From the NCBI GenBank assembly GCA_022376515.1, contig WTXI01000166.1, positions 1-64,000 of the forward strand: a stretch of DNA of 64,000 nucleotides, read 5' to 3'. A model generated the notes under the pieces. The model made no database searches. It was not told where the DNA came from and was given only the letters and a program-made list of their open reading frames with translations. This DNA is from Lactifluus volemus. Taxonomy: Eukaryota > Basidiomycota > Agaricomycetes > Russulales > Russulaceae. Made by a program: the position numbers and the translations under genes. This document shows, piece after piece, positions 34,126-46,579 of this stretch (positions within the stretch are counted from its first letter, which is position 1; each line of letters opens with the position of its first letter).

Positions 34126-35710
34126 TTTCCCTCTTACCACCATCATCTCTTTCATGCCTCGCAAGAAACATAGTCTGTCCCCCCCTGCGGATTCTACCCA
34201 TCCCACCCCCCTCCCACTCTCCGCGAACTTCTCCTTCGCACTCCTGAGCCCCCGCCTCTCTGGAGGCCTTCCGGCTTTACCTGTCCGACTTCCCACTCAG
34301 CTTCAATACGGCCACTGGCGACGAACCCCAGGCTGCTGCTGCTGCCCTGCGCCTCTTCCTCGCCAACCCTTTTTTCCAACCCTACTTGCCCCCCCCTCCC
34401 CCTCCCCCTGCCCCTCCCCCCCCGCCGTCCCTTGGGGCTTCTCTGAGGTCCTGCACACCCTCCGGTCGCTCTCTGAAGCGATGGCTGACCTCCAGAAAAA
34501 GGTCAACGCTCCTGCCCCTCCCCCCCCTCCCACGAAGGCCCCCGCTGCTCCTAAGGCTCCTGCCAAAGGCCCCCCTAAAGCCTCCTCCCCTAAGCTCTCC
34601 CCCCCTCCTATGCGGCGAAGGCCGTTGCCAAGCCCCCGTGCCCCAGCCTCGTGGTCCCCTTGGCTTCCTTCCTCCCACCCGGTGCCCCATGCCCCAACCC
34701 CAGCACGATTTGCGGAGTTCTAAACATGGACCTCGCGGCCTCCTCCCCCCCTCAACCTCCTCTCTCTGCCGTGACATGGATGGCAAAAGGCAACCTCGTT
34801 GTCTTTGGGGGTCCCCATGGGACCCTCGCCACCCTTCAGGCCTCCTCCCCTCACATCTCGCGTATTCTCTCCTCTCACCTTTCCCTCCCTGCCTCCTCTC
34901 CCCTCCCCACCCCCCGCCCTAACGTTAAATGGTTGCGCGTCACCGTCAATGGTGTCCCGACCGGAGTCTCCTCCTCTTCTGGTGCCGCATCACCAGACGA
35001 GTGCCATCGGGCACTGGTTGCCCTCAACCCTGCTTACGCTTCCCTCCCAATCACTCTTCGCCCCTCGTGGGTCCGCTCTCCCTCCTCTTACTCTGCCGGC
35101 GCCATCTCCTCCCTCGTTTTTGCCTTCGAGGATCCAGACAGTTCTAGCCTCAAGACTCTGCTCTCCGATTGTCACCTCTTTCTCTTCGGAGTTCGAGCTG
35201 TCGTGAAGAGATGGAAGCAGAAGCCCCCTCCTGCCAAGTCACCCTCGCAACAGGCTCCCCCCCCTCCTTCTCAGGCGCTGCCTCCACCTCCGGTCTAGGT
35301 CTTGCCCTGCCGCGGGGTCCGGCCCGCCTTCCCCTTCTTTTCTTTCCGGACTTGTTTCATGTTCCCCCCCTTATCGTTTCACCCCCCCTCTTGTTTTCAC
35401 TACTGCTTCTCCTCCTCCTTTTTTTTCCGCTGCCGTATCTATGCGCTTATTCATCTTGTGGGTTTAGGGCAGGGTCTCTACTGCTAGGGGGCGACGCGTC
35501 TGGTTCGAGTCCAGCCCGGGTTGGGGGGCCCTTTGGGTAATTGGGTCACCCCCTTCTCCAGGGCCGTCTTGGGATGTTTTGCACGCCGGGTCAATCTAGT
35601 TAGTCTTTGTTCTTTACCCTTTATGCACAGAATTTCGTGTACTACGTTGTTAGCAAGTCTTGTCGCAATACACGTGGGGACTATAAACCCCAATTCAAAA
35701 AAAAAAAAAA
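34126..35710 (+). mobile_element. Internally deleted LINE (non-LTR element), 1.6 kb
   Basis: Inserted in the GEF fragment with a 23-bp target duplication starting AAGGGTGC (34103-34125 and 35711-35733; two mismatches) and an A-tail at 35697-35712. It keeps an ORF1-like region but has no reverse transcriptase or endonuclease. It must therefore have been mobilised by another LINE or deleted internally. A stretch at 35502-35512, GGTTCGAGTCC, is a perfect tRNA-type B box in the 3' region, a feature of SINEs or of LINE 3' ends copied by them. C/T-rich tract at 35300-35440. Confidence 0.85.
34155..35298 (+). pseudogene. LINE ORF1-like protein, frameshifted
   Basis: Two overlapping frames: a Pro/Ala-rich N-terminal frame from 34155 (MPRKKHSL) to 34723 with a short helical piece (LRSLSEAMADLQKKVN), and 34651-35298. 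The second holds a compact domain resembling the nucleic-acid binding part of fungal LINE ORF1 proteins (MAKGNLVVFGGP, NVKWLRVTVNGVPTG, ALVALNPAY, SLVFAFEDPDSSSLKTL, HLFLFGVRAVVKRWKQKPP). ORF1 assignment is by general resemblance and position. No zinc knuckle seen before the stop at 35296. Confidence 0.6.
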
Positions 35711-35733
35711 AAGGGTGCATCCTCCAAGACTCC

Positions 35734-35900
35734 CAATGCTGAAAAAGTGTACATCTTTTGAAGCATTGAGCTTCTGTGGCGATGTGTTTGCTCTATTTGG
35801 AGATGAAGGTACGAGTGCCTCAAATATGGTATGCAAAGAGCGACTGAAAAAAAAAAAAAAAAAAAAAATCGAATTTAACAAATAAAACTCCGATGTAGGT
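35734..35900 (-). pseudogene. Rom2-like GEF CNH fragment (unit B), distal part
   Basis: Continuation of the GEF remnant upstream of the LINE: TIFEALVPSSPN and a preceding intron acceptor with a long T tract (plus-strand A run near 35847-35868). The intron runs to the junction with SDA1 near 35930. Confidence 0.7.
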
Positions 35901-35930
35901 AAAATAGAAAAAAGGGTCCTTTCCCCTTTT

Positions 35931-37568
35931 GGTTATTTTAGCGCCCGTTCGCCTGCTACATTTGACGCAATATAGGGACGATGCCAAATCCGTCGCGATT
36001 GTCGCATTGGGATGCTTTCACCCTATCATCAAAGCTCAAAGTACACTCCCTCCTCGGCAGTGACGAAGAGTCTGAGGATAGTAAGGACGAGAGTGACGTC
36101 AACATATGTTCCAGTTTGCTGACAAGGCCTCACCTCACTTGGACTCTCGAAGAGCGTCAACGTCAATTGGCTCGAGCATAAACGTGAAGTAAAGAAAAAG
36201 ACGCGCAGCGGTGAAAAGAAGATGCGGAAAGTGTTAAAGGCGGTGAGCAAAAGTTCGTCTAAGGCTAGTACTTCTGATTATTTGTGCTGAGACTCGTTCA
36301 CAGCAACAAAATCACAAAGACGCGGGAAATCCCCTCAATTTTCCTGCCATCCAACTACTGCACGATCCACAAACGTTTGGCGAAAGGCTCTACGATCTGT
36401 TGCAGAAATATGATGCTCGCTTTTCGCTCGATCACAAAATTCTCATCATGCAGCTCCTGAGTCGCGTCACCTCATCGCACTTGCTGACCATCCTTGGTTT
36501 TTATAAATACAATTTCAAGTATCTCACGCACCATCAGCTACGTGCCCCAGCGATTCTCGCTTCACTTGCCCAGTCCTCGCATGACCTTACGCCCACTGAC
36601 GCTCTCATTCCTCCTGTTCGTAAATTATCTCATCAATTTGTGCATCCCGGAGTTGGCTCGGAGGTTGCCGCGGGCCTGAACGCGATCGGCTACCGGAAGA
36701 GCAGGGATAAACGCGTGGTGGGTGCTGCACGTGGTCTACTGCAGCTGTACTCTGAGGTCAACCCTAGCATGCTAAAACGTCGGGAGCGGGGAAAGACGGC
36801 AAGTATGGGGATGGCCCAAAGCAGACAGCCTACTCCGTTTGGATATGTCGAAATTCCCGCCATGGACATTGACGGCCTTACGGTATGTATTTCTCCTACT
36901 TGGTCTTGAATAATGGTGGACTATATTACTCTGTAGCCCTCGAGGATAATCTCAAGACGGTACATTGGGAACACGACGAGTAAAACCGACTTGCAGACAA
37001 CGACAGCCCATCACCTGTCGAAGTGAGCCGGACCTCGGCATTAGCAACAACGAAGGTACATTATGGCAATCTCTACACGTTCACGATTGATATATATTTC
37101 TACACCGGTAGATCCTTACCCCAGCTGATTTCGCATTAATTTCCGACTTGCGAATACAGGCAGCCACGCAAGCGGTCGAATACGGGGGTGGTCCTGCTGC
37201 GAAAACACAAACTGGCTTCTCTCTCTGCCGTAAAAAGGCGGCTTGGTCCTGCGCGGACGATACATCAGCCTTGGTCGTCTCTGAGAGTGTATTCTCGGCC
37301 GCGCAAGAAGGCCAAGGCTGACTACGAGGATGATCGGATCGGATCGATAGCGCGAGGTCGCGAGGGTAAGAAAAGTTTGGTTTTGCTGAAAGGAAAGCAG
37401 AAGGAGACAGCGAGCAGCTCGACGGATCGCGAGAAGGCGCGCAACAGGCTGATAATGATGATCTTGCCAGTGGGTAGTAAAGGGGTCAGAGGGAAGAAGC
37501 AGTAGTTGAAGGAGAAGTAGAAGCGGTTGCGCGCGCACGTTGAGAGGCAAAAGAAGGGTCACCATTAG
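35931..37568 (+). pseudogene. SDA1 3' fragment (unit B)
   Basis: Better preserved than the unit A copy: SDEESEDSKDESDV; EVKKKTRSGEKKMRKVLKAV in another frame; NFPAIQLLHDPQTFGERLYD; then one open frame 36400-36909 with SLDHKILIMQLLSRVTSSHL, LRAPAILASLAQSSHDLTPT, KLSHQFVHPGVGSEVAAGLN, GAARGLLQLYSEVNPSMLKR and FGYVEIPAMDIDGL. The C-terminal basic region ends at TAG 37566. Frame breaks near 36180, 36910 and in the C-terminal third. No 5' half. SDA1 function (60S ribosome biogenesis) must come from a complete copy elsewhere. Confidence 0.87.
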
Positions 37569-37589
37569 CTAGATGAGGATGTTACAGTA

Positions 37590-38400
37590 TCTCGCTGTGC
37601 TACATGGCATGGGGTGTTCGCTATCGTTCTTCGGTTTATTACGAGAATATTTGTCACGTGACACAGAAGGAAGAGCCGGAGAGAGCTGTCAGTCACTAGT
37701 AGATAGCTGAAGGTAGGAGAACGACCTGGGGCATCATCGTTTACTACCAGATTGTCACAGTGACGGTTTGCGCATGCAATATCAACACGGACTTTTTGAT
37801 GGGGTCAATTTACCCCAGTTTGATTTCGTCTACAATCCAGCCTGAGGCACAGACGCTGATACTTTCTTACATATATGAATGGAAGAGCCGCGAATCAAGT
37901 TTACATCATAATGACAGAAAATACGAGTTCGTTGAAGGGTGGAGGGGGTAGGGGGAGAAGGATAAAAGCAGGGAGTGGGTATGTATGGCAGGCGCTTGTC
38001 AGTCTGTTTGGTTTGTGATTCATGGTGAGCCATTCAGGTAGGGAACGAATGACGAGTGGTGTTTTCGCATGTCAGACTCTCAGGGAGAAATAGCGGTACT
38101 GTCGGGATCAACTCGAAGATGCTGTCCCACACACCTTCGTTCAGGTCCGCCTGAACCGACTGGCATGAAGCTGTGCACATGCGCCTCTTGCGATGGTGCC
38201 TCTTCCCCTGGAATAAAATGGTAAACTCGTCTAGTTTCAACATGTTGGACTGGGATAAAAGCGCAAGTCAAAGGTGAGGATATATGGAGGGTACCACGAT
38301 TCCATCCTACCTTCCTTCCTACTAGTGGTGCAGCCACCGTGCCCAAGGACGTGAACACCCTCTCTCACAGATTGTCATTTCCCAGGCCATCTCATACTTA
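37590..38400 (-). pseudogene. Second, diverged Rho GEF 3' fragment (unit B)
   Basis: Counterpart of 5910-6680, with GTCACGTGAC at 37653 and minus-strand remnants of the CNH end (VQHVETRRVYHFIPGEE) at 38080-38358. Not coding. Confidence 0.65.
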
Positions 38401-39813
38401 TCTGTTCTAATGAGTTCTTACCCCCCCGTGCGAGAGGCCTCGTGGAGAACCTGCCAAGCTCTTCAGGATTCATAAATCCCTAGGCGTGAGTGCTAGGCTT
38501 GACCAGTTGAAACATGTCCTTAGCAACTACGACTGAGGAAACAGTATGACGTTTTCCCAGCCATCTAAAGGGGTTGATGGCCGCCTGGTTCGAGAGGGGA
38601 CATAAAAGCAAAAGCCATAGTTTAGGGCGGAGTACTGAAGGCATGTTGTGCGTTGCGCACCACAACCAACTCTGCGCACGACGAAAATACCGGGCTATCG
38701 ACATACTTGATGACTTCCATCAAGCGCACGATGTCGAATCCCTTCGGAAGAATATCTCGGCAGATTGATGGAAACCGGCTGAGTGCTAAAAGTCCCAGCA
38801 ACTCCCAGGTAGCGGCATTATGTGACGCGACGCTGATACTCCGGGGTGTCCGGATGGGACCAGTCTGGATCCGGTGAACAAAAAATGCTGAAATGAGAAG
38901 ATGATTTGAAAATGGCCTCAGATGAGCTTGATCATGTTCTGAAGCCAGTGTGGCAGAGTGATAGCATGCACGGATGCACGGCGATTTGGATCTTTTAAGT
39001 TTGGGTTGGTTCGCTTAGTCATTACTCGAATCTCGCCCTTGCCCATCCTCGCTCTCGGTTTTCCTCAATGCGATATCACAGCCACTGAGGCTCAGTACCG
39101 TCAACACGGTCGTGTGCATCACCTCCTTCAGGATCTGGAGGCACGAGTGAGGAATGTCTACGAAGCTTGGGATCGCCCACCTGCTGCCCACGCCTGTCCC
39201 CATCCCCATCTCACCCCCGCCTATGCCCGCCTGCCCTGACTTATTCGTTTGTCCGTGTCTACATTTATGCCCACCCCTGCTATTGAAATCCGCCTTTCCC
39301 AACTTGTCCACCCCTGCCCGCCTGCTAACACCTGCCTGCCAGCACCCGTCCATGCTCCGACAGTGACATAAATCAGCCATTGGAGCGTGCAAACTCGTAT
39401 CACATTCAAGAGTCACCACTAGCAGCCGTATCTCACATCAAACACGGCCCGGGCGGTACACACACACCATCACGAACTCGGAACGGTTCCGACCAATGCT
39501 CGCTTACGGAGCTCGAGCCTCACGCCACTCGCAAGAAGTTAGGAACAAGGAATGCAACAACTCCACGAGGTCAGCGATGATGGGTCGGGGACGGAGGAAG
39601 AAAGGAAGAAAAGGGGCGAGGATAGTATGAAAGGGAAAACGCGGTGTTTTAAAGGTAGCAGTCACGCAGACCTGTGGATTGTCGAAAACGAGCTAATCGA
39701 GTGTCGATCCGAGAGCGAACTGGGTGAGAGTGGACAAGTCAGCTTTGGGTAAATAGGGAGTATTCCGAAAGAAGTTCATGGAATACCAGACGTGGGGCAG
39801 ATCCACCCAAGAA
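38401..39813. other. Segment Z (unit B): unassigned
   Basis: Same content as 6681-8114. Conserved short frames: 38653-38877 (plus), 39015-39419 (minus), 39380-39580 and 39552-39752 (plus; DDGSGTEEERKKRGEDS). The C-rich stretch at 39190-39350 is retained. Here the unit junction CCCAAGAAGCATAAT is uninterrupted and serves as the empty site for the two transposons of unit A. Confidence 0.5.
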
Positions 39814-39998
39814 GCATAATTCCAGTTTAAGGAATGTCAACGCTAGAAATGGCGCCTGCATAATAGAAGTGTTGCACATCGCTGAAGAGGACTTGCCATT
39901 TCCTTGTCTTGCCCTATCTCCCCTTGAGACAGATTGCCTCTAGGCGCAATATATATCATAGTATAGTATTCCGGTACAATATCCAACAACTAGAACGC

Positions 39999-40148
39999 AT
40001 GGCCCCTAGAAAGCAACTCGACTCGTGCCCAAGGGCCTGCGTAACAAGGGGATCTCGCCATACCTCTAGCAACTTTTCGAGGATGAACCATCTAGCGCGC
40101 GTCTGTCTTGCGGACGGGGGAGAATGCACCATGCTCGTCCCACTGTAG
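39999..40148 (+). CDS. Small conserved ORF (49 aa) upstream of NLR-C
   Basis: Counterpart of 26484-26633 (MAPRKQLDSCPRACV...), same length and stop. Function unknown; could be a leader uORF. Confidence 0.25.
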   Translation: MAPRKQLDSCPRACVTRGSRHTSSNFSRMNHLARVCLADGGECTMLVPL

Positions 40149-40499
40149 TGTTGAGAGACTCAAGAAGTGGACAGCGTCAGGATGATCGACGCCCGAAGTC
40201 GGTGATTTTCATGATTGAAGCGCACGATATACGCTCACAGGCTGATCAGTTTTATGATAACTCAGAGTCGATTATGATATGACCCACTTGCGTGGATAGT
40301 CTAGAGCGGAGGTGCGACTGCTATAACAACCACGACAATGTTCACGTTTTCCCTCTCTGAGCGGCCATTCCAAGGCCATCATGTGCTGAGTCTGTGTCAA
40401 GCTCGATGGAGGATCGCCGGGCCGAACGTGTTCCAATGGGGTAAACCTTGTCAACATGCGGGCGGCACCTTGTTGCCTCAACCTCTCACCTCGACTACA

Positions 40500-43400
40500 A
40501 TGTCTCTTGCACAACCACATTCGTATGCCAAAGTCTATTACATTCCTTCTCGCGAAACATTAATCATTGGTACAGCCAAGGTCTTCAAACCCCCGAAATA
40601 GGGTACCTCAGACTTCCATTTAATTGTCATTTTTGCTCACATAATTGCCTTTGACCAGTGCTCAGGTCATCGAAACGCCACAAAGATTTCTCCCTCTCGA
40701 GGTGACTGGTACGTAGGTTGGTGATCCCATCGAGATGTGTCCTATAGTAAGCCCGTTTCCCCGTCAGTACTCAGGGCGCACAATCTTCCTCGTCTCAAGA
40801 CCGTCTTTGGGAAGAAAAGACGGTTTTACGTCACTGTGACCAACGAGGCCAGAACATGGCAGACACGACTTGTTCGAAGCGTAGGACAGCGCGTGGAATG
40901 GAACCAGGTTCTGGACTCCTTGTACGAAATCTATATTATTTTGTATTATTTATTTTTTTACAATCGAGTCTCTTGCAGTGCTGTACTATCACTATCCCGT
41001 GTGACAGCATCTCTTTATGCGAAAAGGGCCATGCGGAATGACATCCTTGTTGGAAGGCATGAGATACTCTGTGAACCTCAACACGGTTCGTCTTGTTAGA
41101 TTCTTACTCACACTCATATGACTCAGCACGTAGTAGACCTTGACATTATTTTGAGCCATGATGGCGGTCATTCAACGGAGCCGGTCACACTCTTCTTGAA
41201 GATCACAGTCTCACCAAATGCGAGTCCCTGCCTGACTGCTCCGGTCATCACCGTGAACCACACAGCGATCGATTTGGACAGCCCGCCGGTCATTGAAGGA
41301 AATGCCGCACCTCCTACTGTTCAAGTCAATGATGAAACCACCCAACTAGCGGTAGTCACCGCTCCTCTATTTCCTTTATCCGGGACCAGTGAACTTCCCA
41401 TTGAGAGCAGTACTTCTGTGCGACCGGTATCGGACAGCCAGACGGAGATGCCACGCATCGCTCTCCGTCGTGCTGAGGAGGCTGTGAATACGATGGAATC
41501 ATGGGGCATGGCCGTTGGAGTCGTCAAGCAGGTGATGGATGCTGTCAGTCCGGTCGCATCAGTATGCCCAAAGCTATTTTGCCTTTTCTTGGCCGAGTTA
41601 ATTTCCGTACTCCAGCTGCATCCCTACGCAAGTCTAGCATGGAGTCTGCTCTCAAAGATTCCCGAGGTGTGTCACCTTGCCTTGTCGGAGCATGCGGGAC
41701 ATTCATTATTTTTTGTCTCTTCGTTTCTAGACTTTGCTACAGCAGGTTCAGCGTGACGACAATGTCCGATCACTATTTGAAGCCATATCCGATGCGTTTA
41801 CGTTTTCAAAAGATGCAGACGCTTTGAGGAGGATCAAGCCAGAGTCTCTTCAAGCGAAAATTCTTGAGGACATGCTGGAACGGGTCTCGGAAATTAGCAA
41901 ATTTATTGAATCGTATGCGAATGATGTGCGAGTCGGTACGTTGTCCTGAGCCCGTTGGTTTAGTCATTATTAACATACTATTTGCAGGGAAGCGGACTTG
42001 GAAGAATATCCGTGGCCAGGTTGACGGGAAAGTCACACAGTACCGCACCATCCTCACCCGACTGCGAGACGATTTTCTTGCGCGTGCTGCTGTCACGACG
42101 GAGGTTACTGTGCTTCGAATCCAGGACGATGTGAGTAATATTATGCCAAACAAGCAGGAGTTGCTCGACTCAATAGCGCGAATATAGCTTAAAGCGATGT
42201 CGAACCAAGCATTAGAAGCCGGTGCGTAATATTTATGGCCACGAGATCATGATCTGACAAACGGCACACAGAATTCAGTTCCATAATCAGGGAATTGCCT
42301 TACAAGGGAGGCTGGCGATTCGGCGATGAGAAACGCTGTCTTCCTGGAACACGCGAAGATTTCTTGGATCATATCTTCAAGTGGGTCGAGAATCCCGAAT
42401 CCGAACGTGGGCTCGTGCTCTTTGGCCAAGCAGGCACTGGAAAGTCCTCGATAGCACATGAAGTCGCACGCCATTTCGAGGACAAGTGTCTCGGATCTTA
42501 CTTCGCCTTCGTTCGGAAGGAGGGTTCCAAAGACGAGGCATACAAGCTTTTCACGACACTTGCCTGTGATCTCTCCAACAGCTATCCTGTGTTCAAATTC
42601 GCCCTCGGGAGGGTCCTTAAGGATCATCTGTCGCTCCGTGGTACCCGAGACCGTCGTACACTTTTTGAACGACTCATCCTCGAACCGCTCAAGGATCTAC
42701 AAATTCGTGATCCAATCCTTATCGTAATCGATGGATTGGACGAGAGTGGAGATGCGAGTGGCACCAAAGGATTACACACCTTCCTTGCTGAACATCTTCT
42801 CGAGCTCCCTTCAAAATTCCGTATTCTCATCACATCAAGGCCGGACGATGGCATCGAAGCTGCGTTTTCTGATGCACTATCTGTCCACACGCTCTACATG
42901 GATGATGACAAGCTTTCTGCGAAAACGGAGGACGACATTCTCGCGTACTTTCAGGACGCGCTCCATCCAGACGCTTTCAAGGACTATGGCGTGAAACTAT
43001 CAAAGGCAGCGGAGGGCCTGTTCCAGTGGGCTTCTGTTGCATGCGGATTCATAAACAACCCCCCTGATAGTTTCGGCTTCAGTGAGAAAAAGGTCGTACA
43101 GCGCTTGTTGGGACACTCTCGAGGTCGGGATGGACAAGATCCGTTGGAACAGTTATACGAAGAAGTTCTCGAGGGATATTTCAGATCGCCTGCAGCACAG
43201 ATGTTATTTCGATCCGTGATGGGACAAATTTTTGCCGCGATCGAGCCCCTCACCACCAGTTCCCTGATTGCCCTGCGTCGACATGCACCCAAAGATGATC
43301 CCGAGGATCCTGACCCCGAAGATTCAGATCAGGTTCTCAAAATGCTCGGACATCTTGGCTCGGTCCTGAGCAATGTCACTTCATTCGATGGAATGCGACC

Positions 43401-46151
43401 GATCATTCCTCTCCATACTTCATTCCGTGACTTTCTAGCAGATGAGAAGAGTGGGGCATTTCATGTCGACTTTGGCAAGGCGCACCGTCGGTTGGCACAT
43501 TCCTGTCTTAGTTTAATGCTCGATAAACTCAAGTTCAACATTTGTAAACTGGAGTCGTCATATCTCGCGAACAAGGATGTCCCAGATTTGGAATCTCGAA
43601 TTTCCGAGCACATTCCGTCCGCTCTATCGTATGCCTGCATTTTTTGGGACGACCATCTAGAACACCTTGCTTTCGAACGAGATCTCTTCATAAAGTTGCG
43701 ATCCCTGTTCGAGACAAAGTTTCTGTTCTGGCTAGAAGTGCTTAGCATGAAGAACAGTGTTGGCCTTGCATCGCCAGCAATGGCATCTCTAAAGATGTGG
43801 TTGCAGCGGAAGGTGGGTACATCCTATAATTATAAATGGCGTGTAGTGACTATTTCGTAAAATCACAACAGCCCCAAATGGACGTGGAGAATCTCCTGGC
43901 ATTGGTGAACGATGCGTTCGCATTTGTGCGGTATTTTGGGATGACAATAGCAAGAAGCGCCCCGCATATATACATATCTGCTCTGCCTTTCGCACCATCC
44001 TCTTCCCGCATTATCGAGCATTACCTTCACTTATTCCCCCACACATTATCTTTGGAACGCGGGCAATTGTCTCATTGGCCGGCGTTGGAAATGGTGATTC
44101 AGGCACATGACGAGCCGATCTATTCCGTTGCATTCTCGCCAAATGGGCAGCGGATAGTGTCAGGCTCGCGAGACCACACGATTCGGGTGTGGGATGCCAC
44201 GACGGGGGAGCTTGTAGCGGGCCCGTTTGCTAAGCACACCGATATCGTCTTTTCTGTTGCATTTTCGCCGGATGGACAGCGGATTGTCTCGGCCTCGAGA
44301 GATCGCACGATTCGCGTGTGGGATGCCGCAACAGGAGATGTTGTAGCGGGCCCGTTCGTTGGACATACTAATACGGTCGGATCTGTTGCGTTCTCACCAG
44401 ACGGGCAGCGCATCGCGTCTGCCTCGAACGATCGCACGATCCGTATATGGAATGCTACAACAGGAGAGGTTGTAGCAGGCCCGTTCACTGGACACACCGA
44501 TTGCGTCAACTCTGTTGTATTCTCGCCGGACGGGAAGCGCATTGCCTCTGGATCGCATGATCGCACGATTCGCCTGTGGGATTCTGCGGTAGGAGGGATC
44601 GTGGCGGGCCCATTTACTGGACACACTGAACCAGTGTACTCTGTTGCCTTTTCACCGGATGGGGAGCGCATTGCCTCGGCCTCGTTCGATCACCCAATTC
44701 GTGTTTGGAATTCCGCAACGGGAGAGGTCATGGCGGGCCCGTTTAGTGGACACGCCGATACAGTTTATTCTGTTGCATTCTCACCTGACGGGCGGCGTAT
44801 CGCCTCCGCCTCGAGCGATCGCACAATTCGTGTGTGGGACGCCGCAACAGGAGAGATCATTGCGGGCCCGTTTACTGGTCACACCGATTCAGTCTTTTCT
44901 ATTGCTCTCTCACCGGACGGACAGCGCATCGCTTCGGCCTCAGAAGATCGCACGATTCGTGTGTGGGACTCCACCACAAGAGAGGCCGTAGCAGGTCCGT
45001 TTACTGGACATGCCCACTCGGCCTTTTATATTGCGATCTCGCCGGACGGGCAGCGTATCGCCTCGGCCTCAGCAGATCACACGATTTGTATTTGGGATGC
45101 CACAAAAGGAGAGGTCACAGCGGGCCCGTTTACTGGACACACCGGTTGGGTTACTGGTGTTTCATTCTCACCAGACGGGCAGCGAGTCGCTTCGGCATCG
45201 TACGATCACACGATTCGTGTGTGGGATGCAGCAACGGGAGAGCTCGTAGTGAGCCCGTTTACAGGACACAATGATTGGATCAATTCGGTTGAATTCTCAC
45301 CGAATGGGCAGCGCATCGCTTCGAGCTCGGCAGATCGCACAATTCGTGTGTGGGATGCTGCAACAGGAAAGGTCGTAGCGGGCCCATTTACTGGACACAC
45401 CGATGCCGTCTCCTCTGCTACATTCTCGCCAGACGGGCGATGTATCGCCTCGGCCTCGCTCGATCACACGATTCGTGTGTGGGATGCAGAAACAGGAGAG
45501 TTTGTAGTAGGGCCGTTTATTGGGCACAGAGACTGGGTCTATTCTATTTCATTCTCGCCAAACGGGGAGTGCATTGTTTCAGCCTCATACGATTGCACGA
45601 TTCGTGTGTGGGATGCCGTAACAGGAGCACTTGTAGCCGGCCCATTTACTGGACATACGAGTGGGGTCAACTCTGTTGCATTCTCACCAGATGGGCAGTA
45701 CATTGCCTCCGGCTCTGAAGATCGTACGATTCGAGTGTGGGATGCAACAACAGGAGATCTGGTGGCGGGCCCATTTACTGGACACGCCGATGCAGTCGAA
45801 TCTGTTGCATTCTTGCCGGATGGACAACGGATCGCCTCGGCCTCAACAGATTGCACGATTCGCATGTCGCATGTCGGAACCCTGTGCACCGCCTCGGCCT
45901 CGCGAAGTTGCGCGATTCATGCGGACAAGCGAAGAACGGAAGACATTGACAAGTTCCCGGTCAATAATGATGGTTGGGTGTGTGGGGAGAATGGAGAGCT
46001 TCTTTTATGGATTCCCCAGATTCACCAGCCATATTTCAATAGGTCCAACACTGTATGGATTGCAGGCAGAAACTATACCCAGCTTGATTTCTCAAACTTT
46101 GTACATGGATCGAATTGGGCTATGGTACATGTTCCTAGTTCATCTAGCTAG
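40500..46151 (+). CDS. NACHT-WD40 receptor (NLR-C)
   Basis: Same architecture and intron positions as NLR-B: exon 1 40500-40580, exon 2 40666-40708, exon 3 from 40768, NACHT exon about 42288-43812, intron 43813-43871, WD40 exon 43872-46151. Walker A GQAGTGKS at 42424-42447. N-terminal C2-like and helical parts are open in each exon. Fourteen WD repeats; repeat 5 has DHPIRVW (Thr to Pro), and the last repeat reads IRMSHVG, losing its Trp. The tail (EDIDKFPVNNDGWVCGENGE) is intact. Among the copies it is closest to NLR-A in repeats 11-13. Recognition or cell-death role is inferred from family only. Confidence 0.88.
44111..45880 (+). repeat. 14 WD40 repeats of NLR-C
   Basis: All 14 slots of 43 residues present and in frame; slot signatures as in B and D. 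Confidence 0.93.
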
Positions 46152-46579
46152 TGTCGGTACACTATGTATGTATGCCATCCCAAAATTCACCGGCAGAGGT
46201 AGCACCAGTGAATCTATGATTATAATTCATCACAGGTGTGTCGAAGTCTTGAGTCTTGGGAAGATGTTCGTGTTATCCATTCTTCGGGCAATATCAGTCA
46301 CGTGACCCAACCAGTTGGGCAGATTGTCCCAGGTGACGATTTGCGCATGCGACATCACGGACTTCTTGGTGGAGTCAATTTCCCCAATCTGATTCCATCC
46401 AAAATCCAGGCACACACACCAGTACCTTCTTGACATACATATATGAACAGAGGGGCCGCGAATCAAGTACCTATCATAATGAGAGCAACGAACAGTTCGT
46501 TTAAGGGTGGGGGGAGAAGGAGGGAGGTGTATAGTAGGGGCTCGTCTGTCTGTTCGGTTCGCGATTTATGGTGAGCCAT

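Larger units (their letters stand above)
26281..39813 (+). repeat. Tandem segmental duplication, unit B (13.5 kb)
   Basis: Full unit: leader region, NLR-B, GEF fragment interrupted by a LINE, SDA1 fragment, second GEF fragment, segment Z. It starts at the GCATAATTCCAG junction that also begins unit C at 39814. Confidence 0.92.

Noticed and set aside
34651..35298. A host gene of 215 codons in unit B
   Set aside because: Lies between a target duplication and an A-tail and is absent from the same place in units A, C and D, so it belongs to the inserted LINE.
35490..35530. A tRNA gene at the B box
   Set aside because: Only the B box is convincing; no A box at the right spacing and no cloverleaf or anticodon arm can be drawn. 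Treated as part of the LINE 3' region.
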